Assembly: GCA_013215775.1 (NCBI GenBank)
Contig: JABSQO010000009.1
Coordinates: 1-64,000 of the forward strand
Source of the DNA: Piscirickettsiaceae bacterium
Lineage (GTDB): Bacteria; Pseudomonadota; Gammaproteobacteria; Nitrosococcales; Methylophagaceae
Reading direction: 5' to 3'
DNA length: 64,000 bases
The position numbers were made by a program, and so were the translations under genes. A model generated the notes under the pieces. The model did no database searches. It saw only the letters and a list, made by a program, of their open reading frames with translations, and was not told where the DNA came from. Shown one piece after another: positions 5,485 through 17,038 of this stretch; position 1 is the first letter of the stretch; each line of letters opens with the position of its first letter.

Positions 5485-8307
5485 TTATTGTTTTAACAGT
5501 GCCGCTAAGTAATGACCCGTGTGTGAATTCTTATTATTAGCCACCTGTTCTGGTGTACCTGTTGCGACTACCATGCCGCCACCCGAACCGCCTTCTGGCC
5601 CCATATCGATCACCCAATCGGCGGTTTTAATCACATCTAAATTGTGTTCAATCACCACAATGGTATTACCGCGATCGCGTAAGTGGTGCAGCACTTTCAA
5701 CAATTGTTCAATATCAAAGAAATGTAGACCCGTTGTTGGCTCATCAAGCAAATATAAGGTTTTTCCCGTATCCCGTTTTGACAATTCTTTCGCTAATTTC
5801 ACCCGTTGAGCTTCACCTCCTGACAAGGTGGTCGCATTTTGTCCTAACTTAATATAAGTCAGCCCCACATCCATCAACGTCTCTAGTTTCTTGGCTACCA
5901 CTGGAATATTGGTGAAAAATTCATTCGCTTCTTCAATCGTCATATCCAAGACATCTCTGATGGTCTTACCCTTAAAACGGATATCGAGTGTTTCACGGTT
6001 ATAACGCTTACCTTTACACACATCACATGACACATAAATATCAGGCAAAAAATGCATTTCAACTTTAATGAGACCATCGCCCTGACAGGCTTCACAGCGG
6101 CCACCTTTGACATTAAAACTAAAGCGTCCGGGGGTATAACCTCGTGCACGAGATTCAGGTGTGCCAGCAAATAATTCACGAACAGGTGTGAATATTCCAG
6201 TATAAGTCGCAGGATTTGACCGTGGGGTACGACCAATAGGGCTTTGATTGATCGCCACTACTTTATCCAATTGTTCCAAACCAAGAATTTCACTATAAGG
6301 TGCAGGTTCATCCGACGCATTATTCAGTGTTTTTGATACTATTTTTAACAGTGTATCGTTGATTAGCGTTGATTTACCAGAACCAGATACGCCAGTGACA
6401 CACGTCATTAACCCGATGGGAATATCAATATCAACATGTTGCAAATTATGGCCACAGGCTCCTCTCAAACTAATACTACGACCCGCGGGATAACCTTGAC
6501 GTTTTTTAGGGATGGCTATTTGTCTTTTACCTGATAAATACTGTCCGGTTAGAGATTGCTCACAATTCATAATATCTTCTGGCGTTCCTCGTGCGATGAT
6601 TTCACCGCCATGAACACCTGCACCAGGACCAATGTCCAACACATAATCAGCAGCCCGAATGGCCTCTTCATCATGCTCAACGACAATAACCGTATTTCCC
6701 AAATCTCGCAGGCGAGTGAGTGTCTTCAACAATCGCTCATTATCACGTTGATGCAAGCCAATAGAAGGTTCATCTAAGATATACATCACTCCCACCAAAC
6801 CAGCACCGATCTGGCTCGCTAGTCGGATACGCTGAGCCTCACCGCCTGATAATGTATCGGCACTGCGTGATAGCGTTAGGTAATCCAAACCGACATTGAC
6901 TAGAAAGGTAAGGCGTTCACCAATTTCTGAGACAATTTTGCTGGCAATTTCACCACGTTTACCCGTTAATGATAAATCTTCAAAAAACTGTTTTACATCA
7001 GCAACTGGCATGCTGGTGACTTCTGACAATGTTGTTTGACCAATAAACACATGCCGTGCTGCTTGATTTAGCCGTGTGCCATGACAATCGGGGCAGGCAC
7101 GCACAGTATGGTATTTCGCTAATTCATCACGAACACTGTTTGATTCGGTTTCATGATAACGGCGTTGCATATTAGGAATAACACCTTCAAAAGTATGACT
7201 TCTAATCACACTTTTTCCTCGTTCACTCACATAACTAAAATCAATTGACGTTCGACCACTGCCGTACAACACCATTTCTCTCACGTCTTCAGGTAAATCT
7301 TCAAATGGTACTTCTAAATCAAATTGATAATGATTGGCCAGTGATTTCATCATCTGATAATAATAAGCATTGCGGCGATCCCAGCCTCTAATGGCTCCCG
7401 CAGTCAAACTCAATTCTGGATGCGACACGACACGAGCGGGATCAACAAATTGCTTAACACCAAGGCCATCACAGGTTCCACAAGCACCGGCAGGATTGTT
7501 GAAAGAGAACATTCGCGGCTCAAGTTCCGCAATCGAATAGCCACAGCTTGGACAGGAAAATCGTGATGAAAACAACGTTTCAGTATTTTCATTGTCCATT
7601 GATGCCACACGGGCAATACCATCTGAAATTTGTAATGCTGTTTCAAATGATTCCGCTAACCGTTGCTGGAGATCTTCACGCACTTTAAAGCGGTCAACGA
7701 CTGCTTCAATCGTATGTTTCTTACGTAGCTCTAATTCAGGCGGGTTATCTAACTCAATTACTTTACCGTTCACCCGTGCACGGACAAATCCCTGCGCCCG
7801 CAAATTCTCTAATATATCTTTATGCTCACCTTTACGATCTTGCACCACTGGTGCTAGCAACATCATTCGCTGACCTTCCGGCATCGCTAAAACCGTATCA
7901 ACCATTTGACTTACCGTTTGCGCAGCTAAAGGCTGATCATGTGTTGGACAGCGCGGTTCACCAGCTCTAGCAAATAATAATCGTAAATAATCATAAATCT
8001 CGGTGATCGTTCCTACCGTTGAGCGTGGATTGTGTGATGTCGATTTTTGTTCTATTGAAATTGCGGGTGACAAACCCTCAATATGATCCACATCCGGCTT
8101 TTCCATTATCGATAAAAACTGTCGTGCATAGGCCGATAAAGATTCAACATATCGCCGCTGCCCTTCGGCATAAAGAGTGTCAAATGCAAGTGAAGATTTA
8201 CCCGAACCTGACAAGCCGGTAATCACAATCAACGCGTCACGCGGCAAATCAACATCAACATTTTTTAAGTTATGGGTGCGAGCACCCCGAATACTTATAC
8301 TTTTCAT
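5485..8307 (-). CDS. uvrA: excinuclease ABC subunit A
   Basis: A 940-residue UvrA, the same length as the E. coli protein. It finds DNA damage in nucleotide excision repair and loads UvrB. The first Walker A is [12 protein letters not shown] and the second [10 protein letters not shown]; two ABC signatures LSGGEAQR are present, as are zinc-binding CxxC pairs (CPSCG..., CEACQGDG...CDVC). The open frame extends to 8400, but the extra 31 residues are hydrophobic and unlike UvrA, so I start at the ATG at 8307 ([14 protein letters not shown]). It is divergent from yajR with 61 bp between, a common gammaproteobacterial arrangement. Confidence 0.97.
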   Translation of the reverse strand: MKSISIRGARTHNLKNVDVDLPRDALIVITGLSGSGKSSLAFDTLYAEGQRRYVESLSAYARQFLSIMEKPDVDHIEGLSPAISIEQKSTSHNPRSTVGTITEIYDYLRLLFARAGEPRCPTHDQPLAAQTVSQMVDTVLAMPEGQRMMLLAPVVQDRKGEHKDILENLRAQGFVRARVNGKVIELDNPPELELRKKHTIEAVVDRFKVREDLQQRLAESFETALQISDGIARVASMDNENTETLFSSRFSCPSCGYSIAELEPRMFSFNNPAGACGTCDGLGVKQFVDPARVVSHPELSLTAGAIRGWDRRNAYYYQMMKSLANHYQFDLEVPFEDLPEDVREMVLYGSGRTSIDFSYVSERGKSVIRSHTFEGVIPNMQRRYHETESNSVRDELAKYHTVRACPDCHGTRLNQAARHVFIGQTTLSEVTSMPVADVKQFFEDLSLTGKRGEIASKIVSEIGERLTFLVNVGLDYLTLSRSADTLSGGEAQRIRLASQIGAGLVGVMYILDEPSIGLHQRDNERLLKTLTRLRDLGNTVIVVEHDEEAIRAADYVLDIGPGAGVHGGEIIARGTPEDIMNCEQSLTGQYLSGKRQIAIPKKRQGYPAGRSISLRGACGHNLQHVDIDIPIGLMTCVTGVSGSGKSTLINDTLLKIVSKTLNNASDEPAPYSEILGLEQLDKVVAINQSPIGRTPRSNPATYTGIFTPVRELFAGTPESRARGYTPGRFSFNVKGGRCEACQGDGLIKVEMHFLPDIYVSCDVCKGKRYNRETLDIRFKGKTIRDVLDMTIEEANEFFTNIPVVAKKLETLMDVGLTYIKLGQNATTLSGGEAQRVKLAKELSKRDTGKTLYLLDEPTTGLHFFDIEQLLKVLHHLRDRGNTIVVIEHNLDVIKTADWVIDMGPEGGSGGGMVVATGTPEQVANNKNSHTGHYLAALLKQ

Positions 8308-8368
8308 CAGACTTTTAACGAATTTCCATAGTAAAATGCAACAGATAACTATACTCTTACCCACCACC

Positions 8369-9754
8369 ATGACGCAAAAACAAAACACAACCTCGCCCAT
8401 GACCTCTCTAGAAAAGCGCAGTATCGCTGGGCTTTCAGGTATTTTTGCGCTCCGTATGTTGGGCTTATTTATGATTTTGCCGGTTTTTTCATTGGCTGCC
8501 GGTCAATATAGTGGTGCGACACCCATATTAATTGGTTTGGCCATCGGCGCTTATGGTCTAACACAAGCATTACTGCAAATCCCTTTTGGCATGTTGTCTG
8601 ATCACATTGGCCGCAAAAAAGTGATTACCCTTGGTTTATTATTATTTGCAGCAGGTAGTGTTGTTGCCGCTCTCGCAGATTCTATTTATATGGTGATTGC
8701 TGGCCGATTGTTACAAGGAAGTGGCGCTATCGCCGCAGCCATTATGGCTCTAACAGCCGACCTCACTCGTGATGAACATCGTACTAAAGCGATGGCAAGC
8801 ATTGGTATTAGTATTGGTTTCTCCTTTTCGGTCGCGTTGGTGGCCGGCGCAGCACTTGAAAACTGGATCGGGCTCTCCGGTATATTTTGGGCAACGGCTT
8901 TGTTATCTTTGGTTGGTATTGCTGTTCTACATCTTTGGGTACCAACACCTGCTCGTTACGTTAGTCATCGTGATCTCAAACCTGTTCCTCAACAGTTTCG
9001 TAATGTATTTCAAAATCCAGATATTATGCGAATGGTGTTCAGCATTATGATTCTGCACATGCTACTCACCACCAGCTTTTTTGCTTTACCTATCGCCTTG
9101 TTTGAACAGGCTGGGCTCGCCAAAAGCCAGCATGGTTTAGCTTATTTACCTGTTCTTATTGCTGCCTTTATTGCCATGGTGCCTTTTATTTTAATTGCCG
9201 AAAAACATCGAAAAATGAAACCTGTCTTTTTAGGTTCCATCGTCGTGCTTGGCCTTGCACAACTTGGTTGGAGTTTATTCTCCGATTCGCTTGTTGGTTT
9301 ATTGTTCTGTTTATGGTTATTTTTTACTGCCTTTAATATTTTAGAAGCCAGTTTACCTTCCCTAATGTCTAAACTTAGTCCGTTAGAAAACAAAGGTACG
9401 GCAATGGGTATTTATTCCAGTGCACAATTTATCGGTGCCTTTATCGGTGGTGTACTAGGTGGCTTGATGTATAGTCAATTTGGCTTGTCAGGCGTATTTA
9501 TCACTGGAACACTATTAACTATCGTGTGGGTCATCGTCATTTTACCTATGCAACCACCCAAACATTATTCTAGCCGCATTATTCATCTGAATGACTTATC
9601 AGAATCAAATGTCAGCGATATCACCAAACAAATTAATACCATTACTGGTGTGGTTGAAACCATTGTCGTTATTGAAGAACAAGTCGCTTATGTAAAGTTT
9701 GATCCTGATCACATTGACACATTAGCACTAGATGCATTTTGCCAGCAGTCATAG
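8369..9754 (+). CDS. yajR: MFS transporter YajR-like with C-terminal YAM/HMA-like domain
   Basis: A 461-residue major facilitator protein: 12 hydrophobic segments over about residues 20-395, with the loop 2-3 motif [11 protein letters not shown] (family motif A, G..sDr.Grk). The last 60 residues form a small alpha/beta domain ([20 protein letters not shown]), as in E. coli YajR, where a cytoplasmic YAM domain of ferredoxin-like fold follows the transporter. The substrate is unknown. I chose the ATG at 8369; the frame upstream overlaps uvrA. It lies between uvrA and ssb, a conserved location for this gene. Confidence 0.85.
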   Translation: MTQKQNTTSPMTSLEKRSIAGLSGIFALRMLGLFMILPVFSLAAGQYSGATPILIGLAIGAYGLTQALLQIPFGMLSDHIGRKKVITLGLLLFAAGSVVAALADSIYMVIAGRLLQGSGAIAAAIMALTADLTRDEHRTKAMASIGISIGFSFSVALVAGAALENWIGLSGIFWATALLSLVGIAVLHLWVPTPARYVSHRDLKPVPQQFRNVFQNPDIMRMVFSIMILHMLLTTSFFALPIALFEQAGLAKSQHGLAYLPVLIAAFIAMVPFILIAEKHRKMKPVFLGSIVVLGLAQLGWSLFSDSLVGLLFCLWLFFTAFNILEASLPSLMSKLSPLENKGTAMGIYSSAQFIGAFIGGVLGGLMYSQFGLSGVFITGTLLTIVWVIVILPMQPPKHYSSRIIHLNDLSESNVSDITKQINTITGVVETIVVIEEQVAYVKFDPDHIDTLALDAFCQQS

Positions 9755-9806
9755 AACAGTCGTAGAATACTAATCTTAAAAATTCCAAGCTAAGGAGCAT
9801 ACCCAA

Positions 9807-10289
9807 ATGTCAGTCAATAAAGTCATACTCGTAGGAAGACTCGGCGCAGAACCAGAAAGCCGTGCATTTCCTGATGGTGGCTCCATCTGCAACCTTCGTT
9901 TAGCAACATCCGAAAGCTGGAAAGATAGACAAACTGGTGAACGTAAAGAACGCACTGAATGGCATCGTGTGGTATTACGCAACCGCTTGGGTGAAATTGC
10001 TCAACAATATTTGCACAAAGGCTCACAAGTTTATATTGAAGGTCGTATTCAAACTCGTAAATGGCAAGATCAAAATGGCCAAGATCGTTATTCAACTGAA
10101 ATTGTCGGTAATGAAATGACTATGCTCGATAGTAAAGGTGCTGGTGGTGGTGGAACCGCTGCTTATGATCAATCGGCTCCTGCACCTCAAGCAGCGGCAG
10201 CGCCACAACCCGCGTCACCTTCTGCTGGCCCTGATTATGGCTCCCCTAAAGGCGGTACAGATTATCTGGATGATGATATTCCGTTTTAG
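9807..10289 (+). CDS. ssb: single-stranded DNA-binding protein
   Basis: 160 residues: an N-terminal OB fold (about 1-110, starting [16 protein letters not shown], with the ssDNA-contact region [13 protein letters not shown]), a Gly/Ala/Pro/Gln-rich linker, and the acidic tail DYLDDDIPF that recruits replication and repair partners. A Shine-Dalgarno AAGGAG lies about 8 nt upstream. It follows yajR and is close to uvrA, as in many relatives. A good terminator follows. Confidence 0.97.
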   Translation: MSVNKVILVGRLGAEPESRAFPDGGSICNLRLATSESWKDRQTGERKERTEWHRVVLRNRLGEIAQQYLHKGSQVYIEGRIQTRKWQDQNGQDRYSTEIVGNEMTMLDSKGAGGGGTAAYDQSAPAPQAAAAPQPASPSAGPDYGSPKGGTDYLDDDIPF

Positions 10290-10325
10290 AGGGTACTTGA
10301 GACCAACATTGTAAAATATATCGTT

Positions 10326-10355
10326 AAGGCCCATTAAATATGGGCCTTTTTATTA
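10326..10355 (+). terminator. intrinsic terminator after ssb
   Basis: Stem AAGGCCCAT/ATGGGCCTT with a 5-nt loop, followed by TTTATT, 37 bp after the ssb stop. It may also serve the convergent gene ending at 10357. Confidence 0.85.
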
Positions 10356-10356
10356 T

Positions 10357-10944
10357 CTAATTAATAATCTGAAAGCTTTCCACGTAAATCACCTCACAAG
10401 CATGGGCGCCAATATCATTCCGCGTTAAGGAACTCTGCCAATACCAGCCATCATCGGCATCAGCACGAATAAGATAGCCACTCAATTCAACAATTTGTCC
10501 TTGTTTCGCTTGATCGATCAAATCTTCCACTAAATCATTTGCGGGGATCAGATGCATATTGGCACTCTGGGTTTCAATCGCTTGCCTTGGAATAGGAAAT
10601 TCTTCAACATGCCAGCGATACCATCGCCCTGATTGAGAGATATCAATTTTATCCAATACCGCCTCATCTGACATATGTTGCCATCCGAATGCAAAATCAA
10701 CGGGAGATAAATCACTTTCACGCCCTAAGGAATAATCTTCTCTCGCTAACACTTTGCCTTTAAGCTGGAACTCAGCCAAAGGAGTGATTCGATAATCTTT
10801 AAATTGAAAACTATTCGCTTGTTTTAGATCATATTGAGTCGGAGGTTCGGTGACTTTTACGCCTGGACCCAATACGACGGAACCACCACTAGATAATTTC
10901 CACAGTGCTGCGGCAATAAAAGCTATCCAGAACCACTTTTTCAT
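10357..10944 (-). CDS. unidentified protein with N-terminal membrane anchor
   Basis: A 195-residue protein with an N-terminal hydrophobic segment (about 3-20, FWIAFIAAALWKL) and otherwise a soluble, Trp-rich domain that would sit in the periplasm (WYRWHVEEFPIPRQA, DDGWYWQSSLTRND). A typical signal-peptidase site is not clear, so it may stay anchored. Its ATG overlaps the stop of the AmpG-like transporter (ATGA), which implies one transcript with xthA and the transporter. I do not recognise a named family; a role in the cell envelope is only suggested by its neighbour. Confidence 0.7.
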   Translation of the reverse strand: MKKWFWIAFIAAALWKLSSGGSVVLGPGVKVTEPPTQYDLKQANSFQFKDYRITPLAEFQLKGKVLAREDYSLGRESDLSPVDFAFGWQHMSDEAVLDKIDISQSGRWYRWHVEEFPIPRQAIETQSANMHLIPANDLVEDLIDQAKQGQIVELSGYLIRADADDGWYWQSSLTRNDIGAHACEVIYVESFQIIN

Positions 10945-12503
10945 TTTATGGTCACCGCATTTAACCTGAATCGTTTTCCTGCCAAGACAATAAGTAACAA
11001 TACCGGCACGCCCATCAATGCGGTAACTAAAAAGAACTGTTGATAACCGAACACTTCAACCATAGTGCCGGAATAGCCACCTAGAATTTTGGGTAGTAAA
11101 GTCATCAGCGAGCTAAATAAGGCATATTGCACTGCAGTAAACGAAATATTCGTTAGACTCGATAAGAAAGCAATAAATGCGGCACTGGCCAAACCTGCTG
11201 ATAAATTATCAGCTGAAATAACGATATATAACATCACCATGTCATGACCTGCTTGCGCCAATACCATGAATAATAAATTGGTCAACGCTGATAATACGGC
11301 TCCCAGAAATAAAATTCGTATTACGCCAAATCGAACAGCTAACAGGCCGCCTAAGAAGCCCCCTACAATCGTCATTAACAAACCAAAGCTTTTAACCACA
11401 CTGGCAATTTCAGGTTTAGTGAAGCCTAGATCCTGATAAAACACATTGGCAATAACGCCGAGTACAATATCTGAAATACGATACAAGCCAATCAATGCCA
11501 ATAATAACCACGCTAATGACCAACCATAACGCTGAAAAAAATCTTTCACTGGTGCAATATACGTTTGCTCAACCATTTGTTGTTGAACAATGCCGGATAA
11601 GGTGACAGTCTTGGCAATAACGCCTGCTATCGTTAGCGCTAAGCCCATGCGACATAGTTCAACAATAAACCCCGCTAAATGCTTATTTGCAACCAGCGTT
11701 GTTAAACTCGATTTAGCGGTTTGAGCCAATTCAGCACTGTAATAGAAACTCGCTATAAAACCAGCCACTGCCAGCACAAATAAGACGACAAATCCGACAT
11801 AATGATGCCTGTCATGTGCCAACTCATCACTCTTCTGATTGCTAGGTTCAGGAACTAGTAAGGTCGTTACGATACCAATCAGGATCAAACCCGCCATAGC
11901 AATATAAGTCGTCTTCCATGCTAGATAGCTGTAATTGTCCATTGTCGAACCAAAATAACTGGCTAAAAATAATGCTCCCGCTCCTGCCAGCAACATGCCA
12001 ATTCGATAACCGGCGATATAAGTCGATGACATGAGTGTCTGTAATTTACTTTCCGCCGATTCAATTCTGTACGCATCAATAACGATATCTTGTGTTGCCG
12101 ATGAAAATCCTAATAACACTGCTGCAAAGGCCATCGCTGTTAGCGTATTCGTTGCTGGGTCGATCATCGCCATCATTACAATTGCCGATATAATCATCAG
12201 CTGTGACAACAACATCCATGCCCGCCGCCGACCCAACCATCTCGTCAAAATAGGCAGTGGTAATTTATCAACCAAGGGCGCCCATACGAACTTAAATGAA
12301 TAACCCAATGCTGCCCAACTGAAATAAGTCACCGCAGCTCGTTCAATACCGGCTTCACGTAACCATAAACTTAGTGATGAAAAAATAAGTAATAATGGCA
12401 AACCTGCTGATATGCCAAGAAACAACATCGTCACCACTCGTGGATGCTTAAATGTACTTATTGTTTGTCGCCAACTTTGAGTAGGCTGCATTATTTCACT
12501 CAT
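10941..12503 (-). CDS. AmpG-like muropeptide MFS permease
   Basis: A 520-residue polytopic protein with about 14 membrane segments. The N-terminus (FLGISAGLPLLLIFSSLSLWLREAGI..A.V.YFSW) and the cytoplasmic motif WAPLVDKLPLP...LGRRRAWML match AmpG, the inner-membrane importer of GlcNAc-anhydro-MurNAc peptides in cell-wall recycling. It has a large central insertion with two extra helices, as in the longer AmpG homologues. It overlaps xthA upstream (ATGA) and the unknown anchored gene downstream. Family certain; exact substrate inferred. Confidence 0.85.
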   Translation of the reverse strand: MSEIMQPTQSWRQTISTFKHPRVVTMLFLGISAGLPLLLIFSSLSLWLREAGIERAAVTYFSWAALGYSFKFVWAPLVDKLPLPILTRWLGRRRAWMLLSQLMIISAIVMMAMIDPATNTLTAMAFAAVLLGFSSATQDIVIDAYRIESAESKLQTLMSSTYIAGYRIGMLLAGAGALFLASYFGSTMDNYSYLAWKTTYIAMAGLILIGIVTTLLVPEPSNQKSDELAHDRHHYVGFVVLFVLAVAGFIASFYYSAELAQTAKSSLTTLVANKHLAGFIVELCRMGLALTIAGVIAKTVTLSGIVQQQMVEQTYIAPVKDFFQRYGWSLAWLLLALIGLYRISDIVLGVIANVFYQDLGFTKPEIASVVKSFGLLMTIVGGFLGGLLAVRFGVIRILFLGAVLSALTNLLFMVLAQAGHDMVMLYIVISADNLSAGLASAAFIAFLSSLTNISFTAVQYALFSSLMTLLPKILGGYSGTMVEVFGYQQFFLVTALMGVPVLLLIVLAGKRFRLNAVTIK

Positions 12504-13282
12504 ATTGAAGGCATTTTATAGTCATAATCAATAATCAATGGGGCATGATCTGAGAAACTTTCGCCTCGATATATTTCTGTCGACACTACCTTGCCTTTAA
12601 GGTTTGGTGACAACACATGATAATCAATTCGCCAACCGACATTATTCGCTCGTGCCTGACCTCGATTGGACCACCAAGTGTATTGATGTTCTTCTTGTTC
12701 CAATTCACGAAAAGCATCTACAAAACCGACCTTATCAAACAAGCCATCTAACCAAGCACGCTCTTCTGGTAAAAAACCTGAGTTTTTTTGATTACCTTTC
12801 CAGTTACGAATATCTTCATTTTTATGAGCAATATTCCAGTCGCCGCAGACAATATAATCACGACCTGATGCTTTCATTTCCTCCAGTTTAATCATCATAT
12901 GATCCATACAACGGTATTTAAGTAACTGACGCTCTTCTTTGGATGAACCTGAAGGCATGTATAGGGAGATAACACTTAACTTACCAAATTTCGCCTCAAT
13001 ATAACGACCTTCAGAATCAAACTCATCATTACCCATACCGATAATAATGTCGTCAGGTTTTTGGCGACAATACAATGCAACACCGCTATATCCTTTCTTT
13101 TCCGCATCATGATAAAAGCAGTGATAGTCTTGTGGATGATAAAGTGCATCGCCCAATTGATCGATTTGCGCCTTAGTTTCTTGAATGCACACCACATCAG
13201 CTTGTTGGCTGGCGATCCACTCAAAAAATCCTTTGCGACCAGCGGCTCTAATTCCGTTGACATTGGCAGTGATAATTCTCAT
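12500..13282 (-). CDS. xthA: exodeoxyribonuclease III
   Basis: 260 residues of the exonuclease III/AP endonuclease fold. Visible motifs: NVNGIRAAGRKGF, the metal-binding Glu in IQETKA, GDWNIAH, and the catalytic SDHAPLI near the end. It cleaves abasic sites and trims 3' ends in base-excision repair. The frame opens at 13294, but the ATG at 13282 (MRIITANV) matches the family start. It is first of three overlapping genes with the AmpG-like permease. Confidence 0.93.
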   Translation of the reverse strand: MRIITANVNGIRAAGRKGFFEWIASQQADVVCIQETKAQIDQLGDALYHPQDYHCFYHDAEKKGYSGVALYCRQKPDDIIIGMGNDEFDSEGRYIEAKFGKLSVISLYMPSGSSKEERQLLKYRCMDHMMIKLEEMKASGRDYIVCGDWNIAHKNEDIRNWKGNQKNSGFLPEERAWLDGLFDKVGFVDAFRELEQEEHQYTWWSNRGQARANNVGWRIDYHVLSPNLKGKVVSTEIYRGESFSDHAPLIIDYDYKMPSI

Positions 13283-13319
13283 AATTTCATCCAAAATAAA
13301 TTTTTCAACATCATACCAT

Positions 13320-13464
13320 TTGAGATCTTTGCACGAGTCGCCTTTTCCGCCATGTCTGCGTTAAAAATAATCTCAAAATGCTCATTTACAATTAGTAAAC
13401 TGCGCTTTTTCAACAATTTTTGCCTTGTCCTGACGAAAATAGACTTATCGTGGAAAAGTCTCAA
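13320..13464. repeat. 145-bp imperfect inverted-repeat element
   Basis: The ends are long inverted repeats: TTGAGATCTTTGCACGA at the left and TCGTGGAAAAGTCTCAA at the right (14 of 17 positions pair). Inside are further symmetric pieces such as TTTACAATTAGTAAA. It has no coding capacity and sits in the 300-bp gap between xthA and rpsT. It resembles the dispersed palindromic intergenic elements or small MITEs of gammaproteobacteria, but no second copy is present in the window, so repetition is unproven. Confidence 0.6.
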
Positions 13465-13589
13465 TTTAGCAAATAGGGAACTCACAAGATGTAAAAGGTA
13501 GATTAGTGAGATATTACTTTACAAATAAACTGAAAATCAGGATAATGCTCTGTTCTTTACATACATAGCTGGTTTTTAGGAGAAACACT

Positions 13590-13850
13590 TTGGCAAACTC
13601 AGCACAAGCAAAAAAGCGCGCACGTCAGGCAGAAGATAGCCGCCAACTTAACGCTAGTCAACGTTCTGCAATGCGTACAAGCATTAAGAAATTACAAGCA
13701 GCCATCGATGCTGGTGACAAAGAGCAAGCAACTGCTGCTTACCAAGCTGCCGTTCCTCAACTCGATAAAATGGCTCGCAAAGGTATTATTCATAAAAATG
13801 CCGCTGCTCGTAGCAAAAGTCGTTTGAACAACGCTGTTCGCGCACTATAA
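13590..13850 (+). CDS. rpsT: 30S ribosomal protein S20
   Basis: 86 residues starting [13 protein letters not shown], the classic S20 N-terminus, very rich in Ala, Lys and Arg. The start codon is TTG (13590), preceded by AGGAGA 6 nt upstream; S20 is also UUG-initiated in E. coli, where the weak codon takes part in autoregulation. S20 binds 16S rRNA early in 30S assembly. It is a single-gene transcript with its own terminator. Confidence 0.97.
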   Translation: MANSAQAKKRARQAEDSRQLNASQRSAMRTSIKKLQAAIDAGDKEQATAAYQAAVPQLDKMARKGIIHKNAAARSKSRLNNAVRAL

Positions 13851-13873
13851 TTTAAGCGAGTTAATTGCTTAAA

Positions 13874-13903
13874 CAAAAAAACCGGCTTTCGCCGGTTTTT
13901 TTA
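13874..13903 (+). terminator. intrinsic terminator after rpsT
   Basis: Stem ACCGGC/GCCGGT with loop TTTC, preceded by A-tract and followed by seven Ts. Works for rpsT and probably also for convergent proB. Confidence 0.92.
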
Positions 13904-13934
13904 TGTCTCATATTTAGCCATCAATGGTCTGCCG

Positions 13935-15059
13935 TTAAAGAACCACCAAATTATCACGATGTATTAATTCTGGCGCATCCAAATAACCCAGTCGCGATTC
14001 AATTTCACTACTTGCTCTTCCCTTAATTTTATTGGCTTCATCGGCATTATAATTGACCAAACCACGCGCTATTTCATTACCGGCCATATCAGTACAAACC
14101 ACCAATTCACCACGGGTAAAATCACCTTCAACCTGTGTTACGCCAACAGGTAAAATGCTTCGCCCTTGCTGACGAATCACGTGTACCGCACCATCATCTA
14201 AGGTAATTTTTCCTTTAGGATTATGGCCAAGCAACCATTGTTGGCGCGCTGTCATTGGTTCATTATCAGGCCACAATAATGTACCAACCGCAATACCTGC
14301 TGCCAAATGACGTAAATTATCAGCCTCTTTACCTGACATGATGACAGTGGCAGCACCTGACCGAGCGGCACGCCGGGCGGCAAGCAACTTGGTCGCCATC
14401 CCGCCTCGACCTAAATCTCCAACACCTTCCCCCGCCATCGCATCTAGTGCTGGATTACTTGCCGCTGAAGCCGCAATCATCTTGGCACCTGGATTCAATC
14501 TTGGATCAGAATCAAAAAGGCCATCCTGATCGGTCAAGATAACCAATACATCAGCTTCAACCAAATTGGCCGTCATCGCGGCTAAGGTATCATTATCACC
14601 AAAACGAATTTCTTCTGTGGCAATCGTGTCGTTTTCATTGACGACGGGTAATACATTTAACTCTAATAGGCTATGTAGGGCACTCCGTGCATTAAGATAG
14701 CGACCACGATCAGACAAATCTGAGTGTGTCAGTAGAATTTGTGCCGTATGAATATCATGTTTTTTGCACTCTGAGGCATAAGCTTGAATTAAACCCATCT
14801 GACCTACGCTCGCCGCTGCTTGTAATTGATGTAATGCATGTGGCCGCTCTTTCCAGCCCAATTGCTGCATACCTGCTGCAACTGAACCTGAGGTCACTAA
14901 TACAATTTCTTTACCTTGTGAACGTAAGTATGCGATTTCACCCGTTAGCCAACGGATTCGGTCCAGATCTAAACCTTCACCCACGCGCGTCAGTAACGCG
15001 CTGCCGATTTTAATGACCCAACGTTTAGTATTAACAAGTTGTTGGTGTGGGTTTTTCAC
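13935..15059 (-). CDS. proB: glutamate 5-kinase
   Basis: 374 residues: an amino-acid kinase domain (about 1-260) with KIGSALLT, the substrate loop around VVNENDTI and GDNDTLAA, and GTGG-like GRGGMATK, followed by a C-terminal PUA domain (about 280-370, GQ-rich, GVTQVEGDFTRGELV). It makes glutamyl-5-phosphate, the first step of proline synthesis. It lies 3 bp downstream of obgE in the rplU-rpmA-obgE-proB order found across gammaproteobacteria. Confidence 0.96.
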   Translation of the reverse strand: MKNPHQQLVNTKRWVIKIGSALLTRVGEGLDLDRIRWLTGEIAYLRSQGKEIVLVTSGSVAAGMQQLGWKERPHALHQLQAAASVGQMGLIQAYASECKKHDIHTAQILLTHSDLSDRGRYLNARSALHSLLELNVLPVVNENDTIATEEIRFGDNDTLAAMTANLVEADVLVILTDQDGLFDSDPRLNPGAKMIAASAASNPALDAMAGEGVGDLGRGGMATKLLAARRAARSGAATVIMSGKEADNLRHLAAGIAVGTLLWPDNEPMTARQQWLLGHNPKGKITLDDGAVHVIRQQGRSILPVGVTQVEGDFTRGELVVCTDMAGNEIARGLVNYNADEANKIKGRASSEIESRLGYLDAPELIHRDNLVVL

Positions 15060-15062
15060 ACT

Positions 15063-16124
<1,062 letters not shown>

Positions 16125-16169
16125 TTAACCAGTTATCTGAACAGTCATCATAAATTAATGGCCAGAAAC

Positions 16170-16200
16170 AAAAAAGCCCCGCATCAGCAGGGCTTTTTAA
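16170..16200 (-). terminator. intrinsic terminator after rpmA
   Basis: Stem AAAAAGCCC/GGGCTTTTT flanked by A and T tracts on both strands, 37-65 bp past the rpmA stop. It probably limits ribosomal-protein transcription into obgE. Confidence 0.85.
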
Positions 16201-16234
16201 TTGTTTGCCCCAACGTGAGGGCCAACACTATACT

Positions 16235-16492
16235 TTAGCCAGTGATAACACTAATAAAAGTACGATTTTTAGGGCCTTTCACTTGGAAAAGAACCTTGCC
16301 ATCTGCTTTTGCAAATAATGTGTGGTCTTTACCAACACCGACGTTAGCACCTGCATGAACACGTGTACCACGTTGACGGATAAGAATATTGCCGCCCACT
16401 ACTGATTCACCACCATAGCGTTTTACACCAAGGCGTTTCGATTCCGAATCACGTCCGTTTCTAGTACTACCACCCGCTTTCTTATGAGCCAT
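16235..16492 (-). CDS. rpmA: 50S ribosomal protein L27
   Basis: 85 residues beginning [22 protein letters not shown], the invariant L27 N-terminus whose flexible tail reaches the peptidyl-transferase centre, and containing the family motif [10 protein letters not shown]. It follows rplU by 67 bp in the usual order. Confidence 0.98.
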   Translation of the reverse strand: MAHKKAGGSTRNGRDSESKRLGVKRYGGESVVGGNILIRQRGTRVHAGANVGVGKDHTLFAKADGKVLFQVKGPKNRTFISVITG

Positions 16493-16559
16493 CTCTAAAT
16501 TCCTCTAACTATTTATTCACACAGATTTTGCAGACACAAAAATCTGTCAGTAATCTTAC

Positions 16560-16871
16560 TTAGGCTTTGATGCCTGTGATTTCAATTTCAGTGTAAGACT
16601 GACGGTGACCCATCTGCTTACGGTGATGTTTACGACGACGGAACTTGATAATTTTCACTTTATCGCCTCGACCGTTAGCAGCAACTATTGCTGTTACTTT
16701 CGCGCCTTTTAAGTAAGGTGCGCCGATTTTAACGTCTTCACCTTCGCCTACTAATAGCACTTGATCTAGTTCAATTTTATCACCAACTTCAGCTGATAAT
16801 TTTTCTACACGGAGCTTTTCGCCCTCTTTAACTCGGTATTGCTTACCACCAGTCGCGATAATAGCGTACAT
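16560..16871 (-). CDS. rplU: 50S ribosomal protein L21
   Basis: 103 residues, [17 protein letters not shown] at the N-terminus and [16 protein letters not shown] near the C-terminus, both diagnostic for L21. The ATG at 16871 has a good GGAGA Shine-Dalgarno; the longer frame from 16916 adds non-family residues. Divergent from ispB, a conserved arrangement. Confidence 0.98.
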   Translation of the reverse strand: MYAIIATGGKQYRVKEGEKLRVEKLSAEVGDKIELDQVLLVGEGEDVKIGAPYLKGAKVTAIVAANGRGDKVKIIKFRRRKHHRKQMGHRQSYTEIEITGIKA

Positions 16872-17038
16872 CGCTGTCTCCAAAAAATAATTTAGATTAT
16901 TGGGATACCCCAACAAAGAACCGGCAATTTTAGCCCCTTTCTAGAAAGAGATCAAATCCCATTTCAAATATTTGCGATTCGTCTCATCTCATGAGAAAGT
17001 ACGCATCTTCAAACATATTATAGGCAGGATTAAACCCC

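Noticed and set aside
8308-8400. Longer uvrA start at 8400
   Set aside because: The extra 31 residues are hydrophobic and unlike any UvrA; the ATG at 8307 gives the normal 940 residues.
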